From Stappia sp. 28M-7 (lineage in GTDB: Bacteria; Pseudomonadota; Alphaproteobacteria; Rhizobiales; Stappiaceae): DNA of 64,000 nucleotides. Positions 24,109-36,100 of this stretch are shown here, piece by piece; the first letter of the stretch is position 1; each line of letters starts with the position of its first letter. Position numbers and translations under genes: made by a program. The stretch is from contig NZ_JACMIA010000001.1 of NCBI RefSeq assembly GCF_014252955.1, positions 1,426,001-1,490,000 on the forward strand. The letters run 5' to 3'. The notes beneath the pieces were generated by a model that was not told where the DNA came from, ran no database searches, and saw only the letters and a program-made list of their open reading frames with translations.

Positions 24109-27100
24109 TGACCGACGACCGGCGGCCCGAGGACCTGAAGGCGCGGATGGCGCGGCAGCTCGAACAGGAGCTGGTCGAGCGCGCCCGTGCGCGCGCCGCC
24201 TCGCGCCGGCCGGAGCGTGATCGCGTGAACGAGCCGTCAGCGCCGGCAACGCTGTCCGCCCGGCTTGCCGAAGACGTCCACCGGCTGGCATCCGAGGCCT
24301 TGCGCATCCCGCAGGACAAGCTCGATCCGACGGAAAACCTCGCCAATCTCGGCATCGACTCCATCGCGATCACCGAGGTGATGGCGCGCATCTCCCGCCA
24401 TTTCGCGATCACCGTCGCGCCGACGACCTTCTTCGAGGCAAAGCACCTCGACGATCTGGCGGCGATCCTGCTTGCCCGCTACGGCAAGGCGGTGGAGGCT
24501 GCCTATGCCGCCCGTGCACCCGAGCCGGCTCCGGCCCAGCCGGCTTTGACGGTCGCCCCGCCGCACTCGCCTCCGACGGCTGAAACCGATGGAGCCGCCG
24601 ATGTGCCGGAGGATTGGCTCGCCCGCCACCGCGCCTTCGCAAAGGGGCAGGTGATCGCACGCGTCGGCGAAGCGGCGCGGCCCGTCCAGCAGACACTGGC
24701 GACCGCGACCGAGGAGCAGGTGCCCATCGCGGTGATCTCGATGGAGGGGCGCTTTCCGCAAAGCCCGGATCTCGAGACCTTCGCCGCGCATCTGGCGGCC
24801 GGGGATGACTGCATTGAGGAAGTGCCGGCGGACCGTTGGGACTGGCGGGCCGTCCATGGCGATCCGAAGAAGGGGCCTTTCACGGATGTGAAATACGGCG
24901 GGTTCACGCCGGGGCACGACCTGTTCGATGCTGCCTTCTTCCACATCTCGCCGCGCGAAGCCGAGCTGATGGACCCTCAGCACCGGCTGTTCATGGAATG
25001 CGTCTGGAGCCTGATCGAGAAGGCCGGCCATGCACCCGGCTCGCTTTCCGGGCGCAAGGTCGGGCTGTTTTTGGGCATCAACCTGCTCGATTACACCGAC
25101 ATGGTGAACCGGGCCGGCATCATGGATGCCCAGCAGCTTACCGGCCTCGGCCACGCCTTCTGCCCCAACCGGCTGTCCTTCCTGCTCGACATTCACGGGC
25201 CGAGTTCGGTCATCGATACGGCATGCTCCAGCTCGCTCGTGGCCATCCACCGCGCGATCATGAGCATCCGCCATGAAGGCTGCGAGATGGCGATTGCCGG
25301 CGGCTCGAACCTGATGCTGTCGCCGATGCAGCACATCATGTTCTCGCAGGTCGGGATGATCACCCCCGACGGGCGCTGCAAGACCTTCTCGGCGGCCGCG
25401 AACGGCTATGCCCGTGCCGATGGTGTCGGCGCGGTGCTGCTGAAGCGGCTCGACCTTGCAGAGCGCGACGGCGATCCGATCCTCGGCGTCATCCGTGCTT
25501 CCGTCGAGCATCACGGCGGGGGGGCAACCTCGCTGACCGCGCCGAACCCGAAGGCACAGGCTCGTCTGGTGGCGGAGGCGCATCGCCTTGCCGGCATCGA
25601 TCCGCGCAGCGTCAGCCTGATCGAATGCCACGGCACCGGCACTCCGCTCGGCGATCCGGTCGAGGTGGAGGGGCTGAAGACCGCCTTCGCCGAGCTTTAC
25701 CGCGAGCATGGCCTGCCCGCGCCGGCCGTGCCGCATATCGGCCTCGGCTCGGTCAAGTCGAACATCGGCCATGCGGAAACGGCGGCGGGTGTCGCCGGGT
25801 TGATCAAGGTGCTGCTGGCCATGCGTGCTGGCACGCTGTTCCGCACGCTCCATTGCGAGGAACCGAACCCGCTTCTGCAGCTGGAGGGCAGTCCCTTCTA
25901 TCTGCTGCAGGCTGCCCGACACTGGGACCGTCCGGTCGTCGACGGGATCGAGCAACCACGCCGTGCCGGGCTCAGCTCCTTCGGCGCGGGCGGCGCCAAT
26001 GTCCACATGGTGATCGAGGAATATTGCGGGCCGCAGCCTGTGCTGGCGCCCGTCTCGTCTCCAATGATCGTGCCGCTGTCGGCCCGCACGCCGGACGCGC
26101 TGGCCGATGCCGTCCGCCGCCTGCGGCCGCATGTGGCCGGCGCTGATCTCGGCGACCTTGCCTGGACGCTTCAGGTCGGGCGCGACGCGATGCGCGAGCG
26201 GATCGCCTTTGTCGCCCGCGATGCCGAGGATCTCCTGCGCCAAATGGATGCCGTGCTGGCGGGGGCGGATGGCGACGCGCTTCGCGGTTCTGTTCCGCGC
26301 GGACGGCGCGCTGACGAAACGATACTCGACCCCATCGGCCGCGATACGCTCGAGATTGCGCGTGCCTGGGTCGGCGGCGCCGACGTCGACTGGCGGCAGC
26401 TGCATGCAGGCACGACGCGTCGGCGCCTCGCGCTCCCGTCCTATCCGTTCCAGCGCAAGCGCTACTGGCTGCCGCTGCAAGCCGCGCCGGCGGCGCCTGC
26501 ATCCGGTCTTTCACCGAGCCAGGTTGATGCCGGTACGTTCGAGATCGATCTGACGGGGCGCGAGTTCTTCCTCGCCGACCACCGGATCGGCGGGCGGCCG
26601 GTCCTGCCCGGCGTTGCCTATCTGGAGCTGGTGCGGGCTGCCGCGGTGAAGGCGGGCCTGACGCGGCCGCTCCTGCGGCAGGTCGTCTGGATGAGCCCGC
26701 TTGGCGTGGAAAGCCCCGTTCGCGTGCGGGTCGTCTTCACGCAGGCCGCCGATGGCGCCCGCCGCGCCGAGGTTCTGAGCGTTGCGGCCGGCGAGGAGCC
26801 GCGCCTGCATGCGCAGATGATGGTGACGGACGCTCTCGCCGCGTCCCCTGCGGCGGTTGATCTGGCGGCCCTGAAGCTGGCGCATCCGCGCATGATCCCG
26901 GCGGAGCGGGTCTATGCCGCGTTCGATGCCATGGGCCTTGCCTATGGGCCGGGGCACAGGGCGATTGCCTCTCTTGCCCTTGGACCCGGCGCTGATGGTG
27001 AGCGCTCGGTACTGGCCCGCCTTCGCCTACCGGAGGCGATAGCGGCGACGGCCAGCGCCTATTCTCTGCATCCCAGCCTGATGGACGGTGCGTTCCAGGC

Positions 27101-30100
27101 GGCCATTGGCCTTGTCCTTGAGGAGGACGGGACCGCGCCGAAAGGGGCAGCGCTCCCGTTCGCCATAGAGGCCGTCGAGATCTTCGGGCCGCTGGAAACA
27201 GACCTTTGGGTGCATATCCAGCCGCGCCCTGCATCCGGCGGCGATCCCCGCACGCGGCGCATGGATCTCCTGCTGCTGGACGATGCCGGAAACGCACGCG
27301 TTGCCCTGCGCGGCTTCGCGACCCGCAGCTATGTCGATGCGCCGCCTCAGGACACGCCGTGCTTCATGCCGACCTGGCGTCCGGTGGAGGGGCAAGGTGC
27401 GGCAAATCTAGCCGGCCGGCACCTCGTTCTCGTCGCGCCGGATGCTGTCAAACGCGACGACCTTGCGCCGCATCTCGTCGCCGCCGAGGTCGTCGAGCTC
27501 GCGGGCGATCCCGCAGGGGATCCTGCCGCGCGGTTCGAGGCAGCAACGCTGCAGCTGCTCGATGTGCTGAAGGCGCAGTCCGGCCGCGCCCTGGTGCAGG
27601 TGGTCGTGCCGGGCGGGGAGGGGCGGCAGGCGCTCTCCGGCCTCGTCGGCTTGCTCCGCAGCGCCGCGCGCGAGCATGCTGGGCTGAACGGACAGCTGAT
27701 TGCGTCGGAGCCGGGTGTCGATGCGGCATCGGTCGCCGCGCACCTCTTGCAGGTCGCCGGCCATCTTCCGCTCGACAGCTTCCGCCTTGGGGCGGGTGGC
27801 CTTGAGGCTGAAACCTGGGAAGAGCTTGGGGAGGAGACGCGCAGCTCGCGCGGCGAGGGGGCGCTGCCGCTTCGCGCCGGTGGCGTTTATCTGATAACCG
27901 GCGGAACCGGCGGTCTCGGTCGGCATCTGGCGCGGGCGATCCTGGCCTCGGCTCCGGGTGCGAAGGTGGTGCTTGCCGGCCGCCGCGCCGTCGCGGCGCT
28001 TGCCGGGGACGGGCTGTCCCATGCCACGGCCGACCTGTCCGACGCACAGTCGGCGCAGGCACTGGTCGACGGCATCCGCGCGCGACATGGCCGCCTCGAC
28101 GGAGTGTTCCATGCTGCCGGCGTGCTGCGCGACGAGGCTCTGCAGAAGAAAACGGCGACGCAGTTGCGGGAGGTCTTCGCGCCGAAGGTTCGAGGCCTCG
28201 TCAATCTCGACCGGGCACTGGGCACGGCTCCTTTCGACTTTCTGGTTCTCTTCTCCTCGATTTCGGGTGCGCTGGGAAATCCAGGACAGGCCGACTACGG
28301 CGCGGCAAACGGCTTCCTCGACGGTTTCGCCGAGGACCGCGAGGCACGGCGCCGGCGCGGCGCGTGTCAGGGCCGCACGCTCTCCATCGCCTGGCCGTTG
28401 TGGCGGGACGGGGGCATGGGCATGGATGCCGCCACCGAGGCCCTGATGCGCCGGACCACCGGCCTCGTGCCGCTTGAAACCGCCGCCGGCGTCAACGTGC
28501 TGGCCGCCCTGCTGGCCGACGAGATCGCGCCGGGCGCCGCCCGCGTGCTGGTCACAGCGGGCGAACGCGAGCGCATCCGCGATCTCGTTGCCCGCACCGC
28601 AGCTCGCCCGCAGGCAAGGGCCGAGAGCGTGCCGAAGCCTGCCGTCGCCCCAAAGGTCGACACGGGCGATCTGCGGCAGCGGGTTTTGCGCGCGGTCTCC
28701 GAGGAGGCCGGTGCGATCCTCAAGGTCGCGCTCGACGATCTCGATCCGGATGTGGAGCTGACCGAATACGGGTTCGATTCCATCAGCTTCACCCAGTTCG
28801 CCAATCGGCTGAACGACCGCTTCGGCCTCGACCTGACGCCGACCCTGTTCTTCGAGCATCCCGTGCTGGAAACGCTCGCGGAGCATCTGGCGGATCGTCA
28901 TCCCCACGAGATGGTCGCCGTTCTGGGCGGTGCACCGGCGCCGCAAGTGGCGCCGCCGGCTGTCCCGGATATCCCTGCGGCTGTCGTCTCGCGGGTGCAG
29001 GTGCCTGGGGCCGTCGCTGAGACTGCCTCCGGCGCCGTTGCCATCATTGGCATGAGCGGCATCTTCCCCGGCGCCCCGGATGTCGCCTCCTTCTGGCAGA
29101 ACCTCGTCGAGGGTCGCGATAGCATTTCCGAGGTGCCGGCCGAGCGCTGGGACTGGCGCGACTGGTGGGGCGATCCGCAGCGCGAGCCCGGCCGCACCAA
29201 TGTGAAATGGGGCGGCTTTATCGGAGAGCGGCTTGCGGAGTTCGACGCCGCTTTCTTCGGTATTTCCGCGCCCGAAGCCCGCATGATCGACCCGCAGCAG
29301 CGGCTGTTGCTGACCGAGGCCTGGCGGCTGATGGAGGACGCCGGTTACGCGCCCTCGCATCTTGCCGGCTCCCGCACCGGCGTCTTCCTCGGCACGGCGG
29401 ACACCGGCTACAGCCGGTTGGTCGCAGCGTCCGGCAGCGGCGTCGAAGGCTACTCGATGACGGGGCTCGCCCCCTCGCTCGGGCCCAACCGGATCAGCTA
29501 CTACTACGATTTCCATGGCCCCAGCGTTGCCGTGGAAACCGCCTGTTCCAGCGCGCTGGTCGCCGTCCACCGCGCGGTCGAGGCGATCCGCTCCGGCCAC
29601 TGCGATGCGGCGATTGCCGGCGGCATCAACGCCCTGCTGCTGCCGGAAGCCTTTGTCGGGTTCTCGCGTGCGGGCATGCTGTCGCCCGACGGGCGCTCCA
29701 AGCCGTTTTCCGATGCGGCCAACGGCTATGCGCGGGGCGAGGGTGTCGGCCTCGTGTTCCTCAAGCCGCTGGAGGCGGCCGAACGCGACGGCGACGACAT
29801 CATTGCCGTGATCCGTGCCTCGGCGGAAAACCACGGCGGCCATGCCGCGTCCCTGACCGCGCCCAATCCGAAGGCGCAGGCCGAACTGCTGCGCACCGCC
29901 TATCGCGCCGCAGGGTTCGATCCGCGCACTGTTGGCTATATCGAGGCGCACGGCACCGGCACGCCGCTCGGCGATCCGATCGAGGTCGAGGCGTTGTCCG
30001 CCGCCTTCACCGATCTCGCGCGAGAGGCGGAAGGGCGCTTCGGCGCAGGCGCCGCGCCGTCCTGTGGCATCGGCTCGGTCAAGTCGAACATCGGCCATCT

Positions 30101-33100
30101 GGAGCTCGCCGCCGGAATTGCCGGGCTGATCAAGGTGCTGCTGCAGATCCGGCACGGGAAGATGGCAGCGACGCTCCATTGCGACCGGCTGAACCCGTAT
30201 CTCAAACTGGAGGGTAGTCCCTTCTTCGTCGTGCGCGAGGCGCAGGAGTGGCCCCGCGTCCGCGATGCGTCGGGACGCGAGCTGCTGCGCCGGGCGGGCG
30301 TCAGTTCCTTCGGCTTCGGCGGCAGCAACGCCCATGTCGTTCTGGAAGAGCACGTCGCCGCGCCGGTTGCGCAGCCGGCCGAAACCGGCGGGCCGGCCGT
30401 CTTGGTCCTCTCCGCCCGCAGCGAGGACCAACTCCGGACGATGGCGAGCGATCTGCGCTGCCATCTCGACGAGGCGGGAGAGGCGGTGTCGCTGGCCGAT
30501 GTCGCGCACACGCTGCAGGTGGCGCGCGATGCCATGGAGCACCGCCTGGCCTTCGTCGCCAGCGGGCGCGACGACGCGATCAGGCGGCTGGATGCTTTCC
30601 TTGCCGGCGAGGAAATGGGCGGACTGCATCTCGGCCGGGTGCGGGCGAACCGTGCCGTCATCTCGGTTCTGGAGGGCGACGTCGATCTCCGGCAGGCAGC
30701 GGCCGGCCTCGTCTCTCGCGGCCGGCATGATGAGTTGCTGGCGCTTTGGGTGCGCGGTCTCGATGTGGACTGGACGCAGCTTCCCGGCAGCGCGGGACGC
30801 AGGCGCGTGCGGCTTCCGGGCTATCCTTTCGCCCGCACGCGCCACTGGGTGCGCGGCAGCGAAGGCGCGCCGGCAAGGTCGGCAAGCCCGCTGCTCGATG
30901 GAAGCGAGAGCTTTCTGCGCGATCATCTTGTCGGCGGCCGCAAGATCTTGCCGGGTGTCGTCCAGTTCGAGCAGGTCAGGGCCGAGCTGGAACGACGCGG
31001 CCTTGCCGGGCTGCCGCTGGAATTCACCGGGCATGTCTGGACGCGTCCGGTCGCCGTCGACGGGGCGCCCGTGCGGCTAGAGGTAGAGTTGGGGGAGGCC
31101 GGCGACAGCTACCGTATCCTGACCTCTGGCCATGAGGGCCGGCAGGTGCATGGCGAGGGCCGCGTTCGCGCCGCGCCGGACATTGTGTTGCCGCCGGTCG
31201 ATCTCGACGCCCTGCGCAGGCGCATGCCTAGAACGGTCGATCCGTCCGGTCTCTATGCGCGGTTCGCGGCGCTGGGTCTTGGTTACGGGCCTGCCCACCG
31301 ACCGATCACCAGCCTGGCGACCGGTGAGGGGCGCGTGCTTGCGCGGCTGGAGCTTCCGGCAGCAGTGACGGGCGGCATGGCCTTGCATCCGTCCATGCTG
31401 GACGGCGCGCTGCAAGCTTTGCTGGCGCTGCCCGCGGACGACGAGGCCGCGCTCGCCGTTCCCTATGCGCTGCGCCGTCTCGTCGTGATCGGCCCCACGG
31501 AGCCTGTCATGTGGGCGGTCTGCGAACGGGACGGGGCCACGCATACCGTGCGCCTGTGCGACGCGACAGGCTGTGTTCTTGCGCTTTTCGAGGGCTTCTC
31601 CGCCCGCACGGTCAGTCCGCCGCCGGCTGGTCGGTCGTCGGTCGCGCCGCCGCCTTCGGCTCGTCCGGAGACGGTCGCAACGGCAGTGCTCGACCGCGTG
31701 ACCGCAATCGCCGCGCGCGTCCTGGAAGTCGATCCCTCCGTTCTCGACACGGAGACGGAGCTCGGCGAATTCGGTTTCGATTCCATCACGATGACCGGCT
31801 TCGCCTCCGCCATCAACGACGAGCTCGACCTCTCGCTGACCCCGGCGGATTTCTTCGAGTTCGCAACGCTGGCGCGCCTTGCGCGGCATGTCGCGGGTCT
31901 GGTCGGGGCCGATTTCGTTGCAGCGCCGGCTCTTGCAGATCCGCAGCCCGCTGTTGCGGATCTGCCACCCGTGGTCGACGCGCAGCGTCCTGCCGCAGAC
32001 GACGCCTTTGCCGCAGACGACCCGGTCGTCATCGTCGGCCTGAGCTGCGCCTTCCCGATGGCGCGCGATGCCGGCGCTTTCTGGCAGAACCTCGTTTCGG
32101 CGCGCGACTGCATCACCCGCATACCGCCCGACCGCTGGGACTGGCGCGACATCGACGGCGACCCCAGGGAGGAGCCGGGCCGCACCAACATCCATTGGGG
32201 CGGCTTCATCGACGGCGTGTTCGAGTTCGATCCGCTGTTCTTCGGCATCTCGCCGCGCGAAGCCCGGCTGATGGACCCGCAGCAGCGGCTGATGATGATG
32301 CACGCCTGGAACGCCATCGAGGATGCCGGCCACGCGCCGGGCGATCTCGCCGGGCGCAAGGTCGGCATCTTCGTCGGCACCTCCACCAGCGGTTACCGTG
32401 ATCTCGTTGCGGGCGACACGGGCGGCGACGGCTATGTGGCGACAGGCGCGGTGGCGTCCGTCGGGCCCAACCGCATCAGCTATTTCCTCGACCTGCACGG
32501 GCCGAGCGAGCCGGTGGAGACGGCCTGTTCCAGCTCTCTAGTCGCCCTGCATCGCGCGGTCCGCTCGATCCGCGACGGCGACTGCGAGATGGCCCTGGTC
32601 GGCGGGGTGAACACCATCGTCACGCCGGAAGCGCATATCAATTTCGCCAAGGCCGGCATGCTTGCGCCGGACGGGCGCTGCAAGACCTTCTCGGCGCAAG
32701 CCAATGGCTATGTTCGGGGTGAAGGCGCCGGCATGGTCCTCCTCCGTCGCCTGTCCGATGCGCTGCGCGACGGCGACCCGATCCTCGCGGTCATCCGAGG
32801 CACGGCGGTCAATCACGGCGGCCGCGCCAACTCGCTGACCGCGCCGAACACGCAGGCGCAGGCCGATCTGCTGCGTGCGGCCTATCGGGACGCCGGCATC
32901 GACCCGTCGACCGTCGGCTATGTCGAGGCGCACGGCACGGGAACTGCCCTCGGCGACCCGGTGGAGATCAACGCGCTGAAGGCGGTCTTTGCCGGCGACC
33001 GGGTGCAGGGCTCCTGCGGCATCGGCTCGGTGAAGACCAATATCGGCCATCTGGAACTCGCCGCCGGCATCGCAGGCCTCGCCAAGGTGCTGCTGCAGAT

Positions 33101-36100
33101 GCGGCATCGCCGTCTGGTGCCGAGCCTCCACTGCGACACGCTGAACCCGTATATCGAGTTTGCCGGCTCCCCGTTCGAGGTCGCCCGCGAGGGCCGGCCG
33201 TGGACGGCGCCGCGCGATGCCGCAGGCCGCGAGCTGCCGCTGCGGGCGGGCGTCAGCAGCTTCGGCTTCGGCGGGGTCAACGCCCATGCGGTGCTGGAGG
33301 ACTATCCGTCGGCGCCGCAGTCTGCCGCAGCACTTGGCCCGCAACTGATCGTTCTTTCTGCCCGCGATGCGGCGCGCCTCCGCGAGCGCGCGAGCGACCT
33401 TGCCGAGGCACTGGAAGCCGGGTCTTTCACCGATGCCGACCTGGCCGACATCGCCTTCACGCTGCGCGTCGGCCGCACGCCGATGAAGCAGCGGCTGGCA
33501 TTCGTCGCGCACTCCCTGGCGGACGCCTTGCGCATGCTGACGGCCTATCTCGGCGGCGCATCTGCCCCCGGCCTTCTGGTCGGAGACGATGCCGCATCCG
33601 TCCGCGGCCCCGTGTCCGAGCCGGCGAGCCTTGAGGATTGGGCCGGGCATTTCGTGACCGGCGGCGACCTTTCCGGCTTCGCGGAAGCAGCCGGCCCGCG
33701 TCGCCGCATCCGTCTGCCGGGCTATCCCTTCGCCCGCGACATCTACCGTGCCGGCGGCGGCGCTATGCGTGAACAGCCTGCAGACACGGCACGGGGGGAG
33801 GCGGTCACTGAAGAGATCGGCGCTCCTTTCACCCGCCGTCTCGAGGCCTCGGCCTTCTACCTGCACGATCATCGCTTCCGCGACATGCCGATCCTGCCGG
33901 CCGCAATGGGGCTTGAGCTTGCGCGCAGCGCTTTCGTCGCCGCCGGTGGGCGCGATCTCGTGCGCCTGGATAATGTGACATGGCGCCGGCCGCTGGAGCT
34001 CGCCTCCGGCTCGGTCGAGGTGCGGCTGCCGCTGGAAGATGGCGAGGCCGGCTCAAGGGGCTTCCGCCTGCTTTCGGGAACCGACACCGAGCACATGCGC
34101 GGCAGCGTCGTGGCCCTGCCGGCCGGCTCGGCCCCGGCGCCTCTCGACATTTCGGCGCGGCGCGGAAACTGCCCGGCCGTGCTCGACCGCGACTGGCTCT
34201 ATGCGAGCTATGCCGCGCTCGGCCTGTCCTATGGTCCGGCCTTCCGCTGTGTGGTCGAGATGCAGGCCGGCGACGGCGAGGCGCTGGCCCGCCTGCGGCT
34301 GCCGGAGGCGGCGCGCGGCGAGACGTTCCATCTCCACCCGTCGATGCTCGATGCTGCCTTCCACGCGGCGCTCGGCCTCTTCCACGGAGAGCCCGGAGGG
34401 ACGGCGGCGCTGCCCTTCGCGCTGAACCGGATGGATGTCTTCGGCCCGACGGACGAGGAGATGTGGGCGCATCTGCGCGAGCAGCCGGCAGCCGATGGTC
34501 TGCGCCGCATCGACATCGATCTCGCCGACAGCGCGGGCACCGTTCGCGTCGCGATCCGCGGTTTCACCCTGCGTCTGGTGAGGGGAGCGCCGTCGCCGGA
34601 GGAGATCCGCTCGCCGGCGAAACCGGAAACCTCCGCCTCGCTGGTCACTGCCGCCGAGCGTTACCTTGCGGAGGTCGTCGCGCGCGAGACGGAGGTTCCG
34701 CTCGGCGAGATCGACCCGCAGGCCGCTCTTGAGACCTACGGCATCGACTCCCTGCTGATCACCCGGCTGACCGACGAACTCGGCAAGGTGTTCGGCCCGC
34801 TCTCCAGCACGCTGTTCTTCGAGCACCAGACGATCGCCTCACTGGCCGGCCATTTCGCCTCCGCCCATGCGGAAAAGTTCTCGGAGATCGTGGGAGCCGC
34901 GCCGGTCGATACGGCCCCGGCGACCGTTGCTCTGGCTGCGGCGCCCGTTCGCGAGCGTACGAGCGGCGCAAGGGACGAGCCCATCGCCATCATCGGCCTT
35001 GCCGGTCGCTACCCCGGCGCGCGCGATGTCGAGACGTTCTGGGAGAACCTCGCCGCGGGGCGCGACTGCATCACCGAGATTCCGGCCGAACGCTGGGACC
35101 ATGCGCGGTTCCACGATCCGGAGGGGCGGGGCGGGCTGCCGCGCGGCAAGTGGGGCGGGTTCGTCGACGATTTCGACCGTTTCGATCCGCTCTTCTTCAA
35201 CATCTCCCCGCGCGAGGCGCCCTATCTCGATCCGCAGGAGCGGCTCTTCCTGCAATGCGCCTGGGAAACGCTGGAGGATGCCGGCTACACCCGCGAGAGC
35301 GTGGCGCCGTCCGGCGATGGCGTTGCGGGAGGCGATGTCGGCGTCTTCGTCGGCGTCATGTACGAGGAGTATCAGCTCTACGGTGCGGAAAGCACTGCCG
35401 CCGGCCGGCCGCTCGCCCTGTCCGGCAGCGCGGCCTCTATCGCCAACCGGGTCTCCTATTTCTGCGATTTTCACGGCCCCAGCATGGCCGTGGACAGCAT
35501 GTGCTCGTCGTCTCTGACGGCGATCCATCTTGCCTGCGAAGCCCTGCGTGCCGGCGATTGCAGCATTGCCCTTGCCGGCGGCGTCAACCTGACCCTGCAT
35601 CCCAACAAGTATCTGGCGCTGGCGCAGGGGCGATTCCTGTCGAGCAGCGGGCGCTGTGAGAGCTTCGGCGAGGGCGGCGACGGCTATGTGCCGAGCGAGG
35701 GCGTCGGCGCGGTGCTGCTGAAGCCGCTCTCACGCGCCGTTGCCGACGGCGACCGCATCCATGGCGTCATTCGCGCCTCGGCGCTGAACCACGGCGGCAA
35801 GACCAACGGCTACACCGTGCCGAACCCGCTGGCTCAGGCGGGGGTCATCGGCCGCGCCATGCAGCGCGCGGGCGTCGCGGCCGAGGACATCGGCTATGTC
35901 GAAGCGCACGGCACCGGCACCAGCCTCGGTGACCCCATCGAGATCGCCGCCCTGTCCCGCGCCTATCGCCGGGAGACAGAGGCTTGCGGCTTCTGCGCCA
36001 TCGGCTCGGTCAAGTCCAACATCGGCCATGGCGAGAGCGCGGCCGGCATCGCCGGCCTGACCAAGGTCCTGCTGCAGTTCCGCCATGGCCGGCTGGCGCC

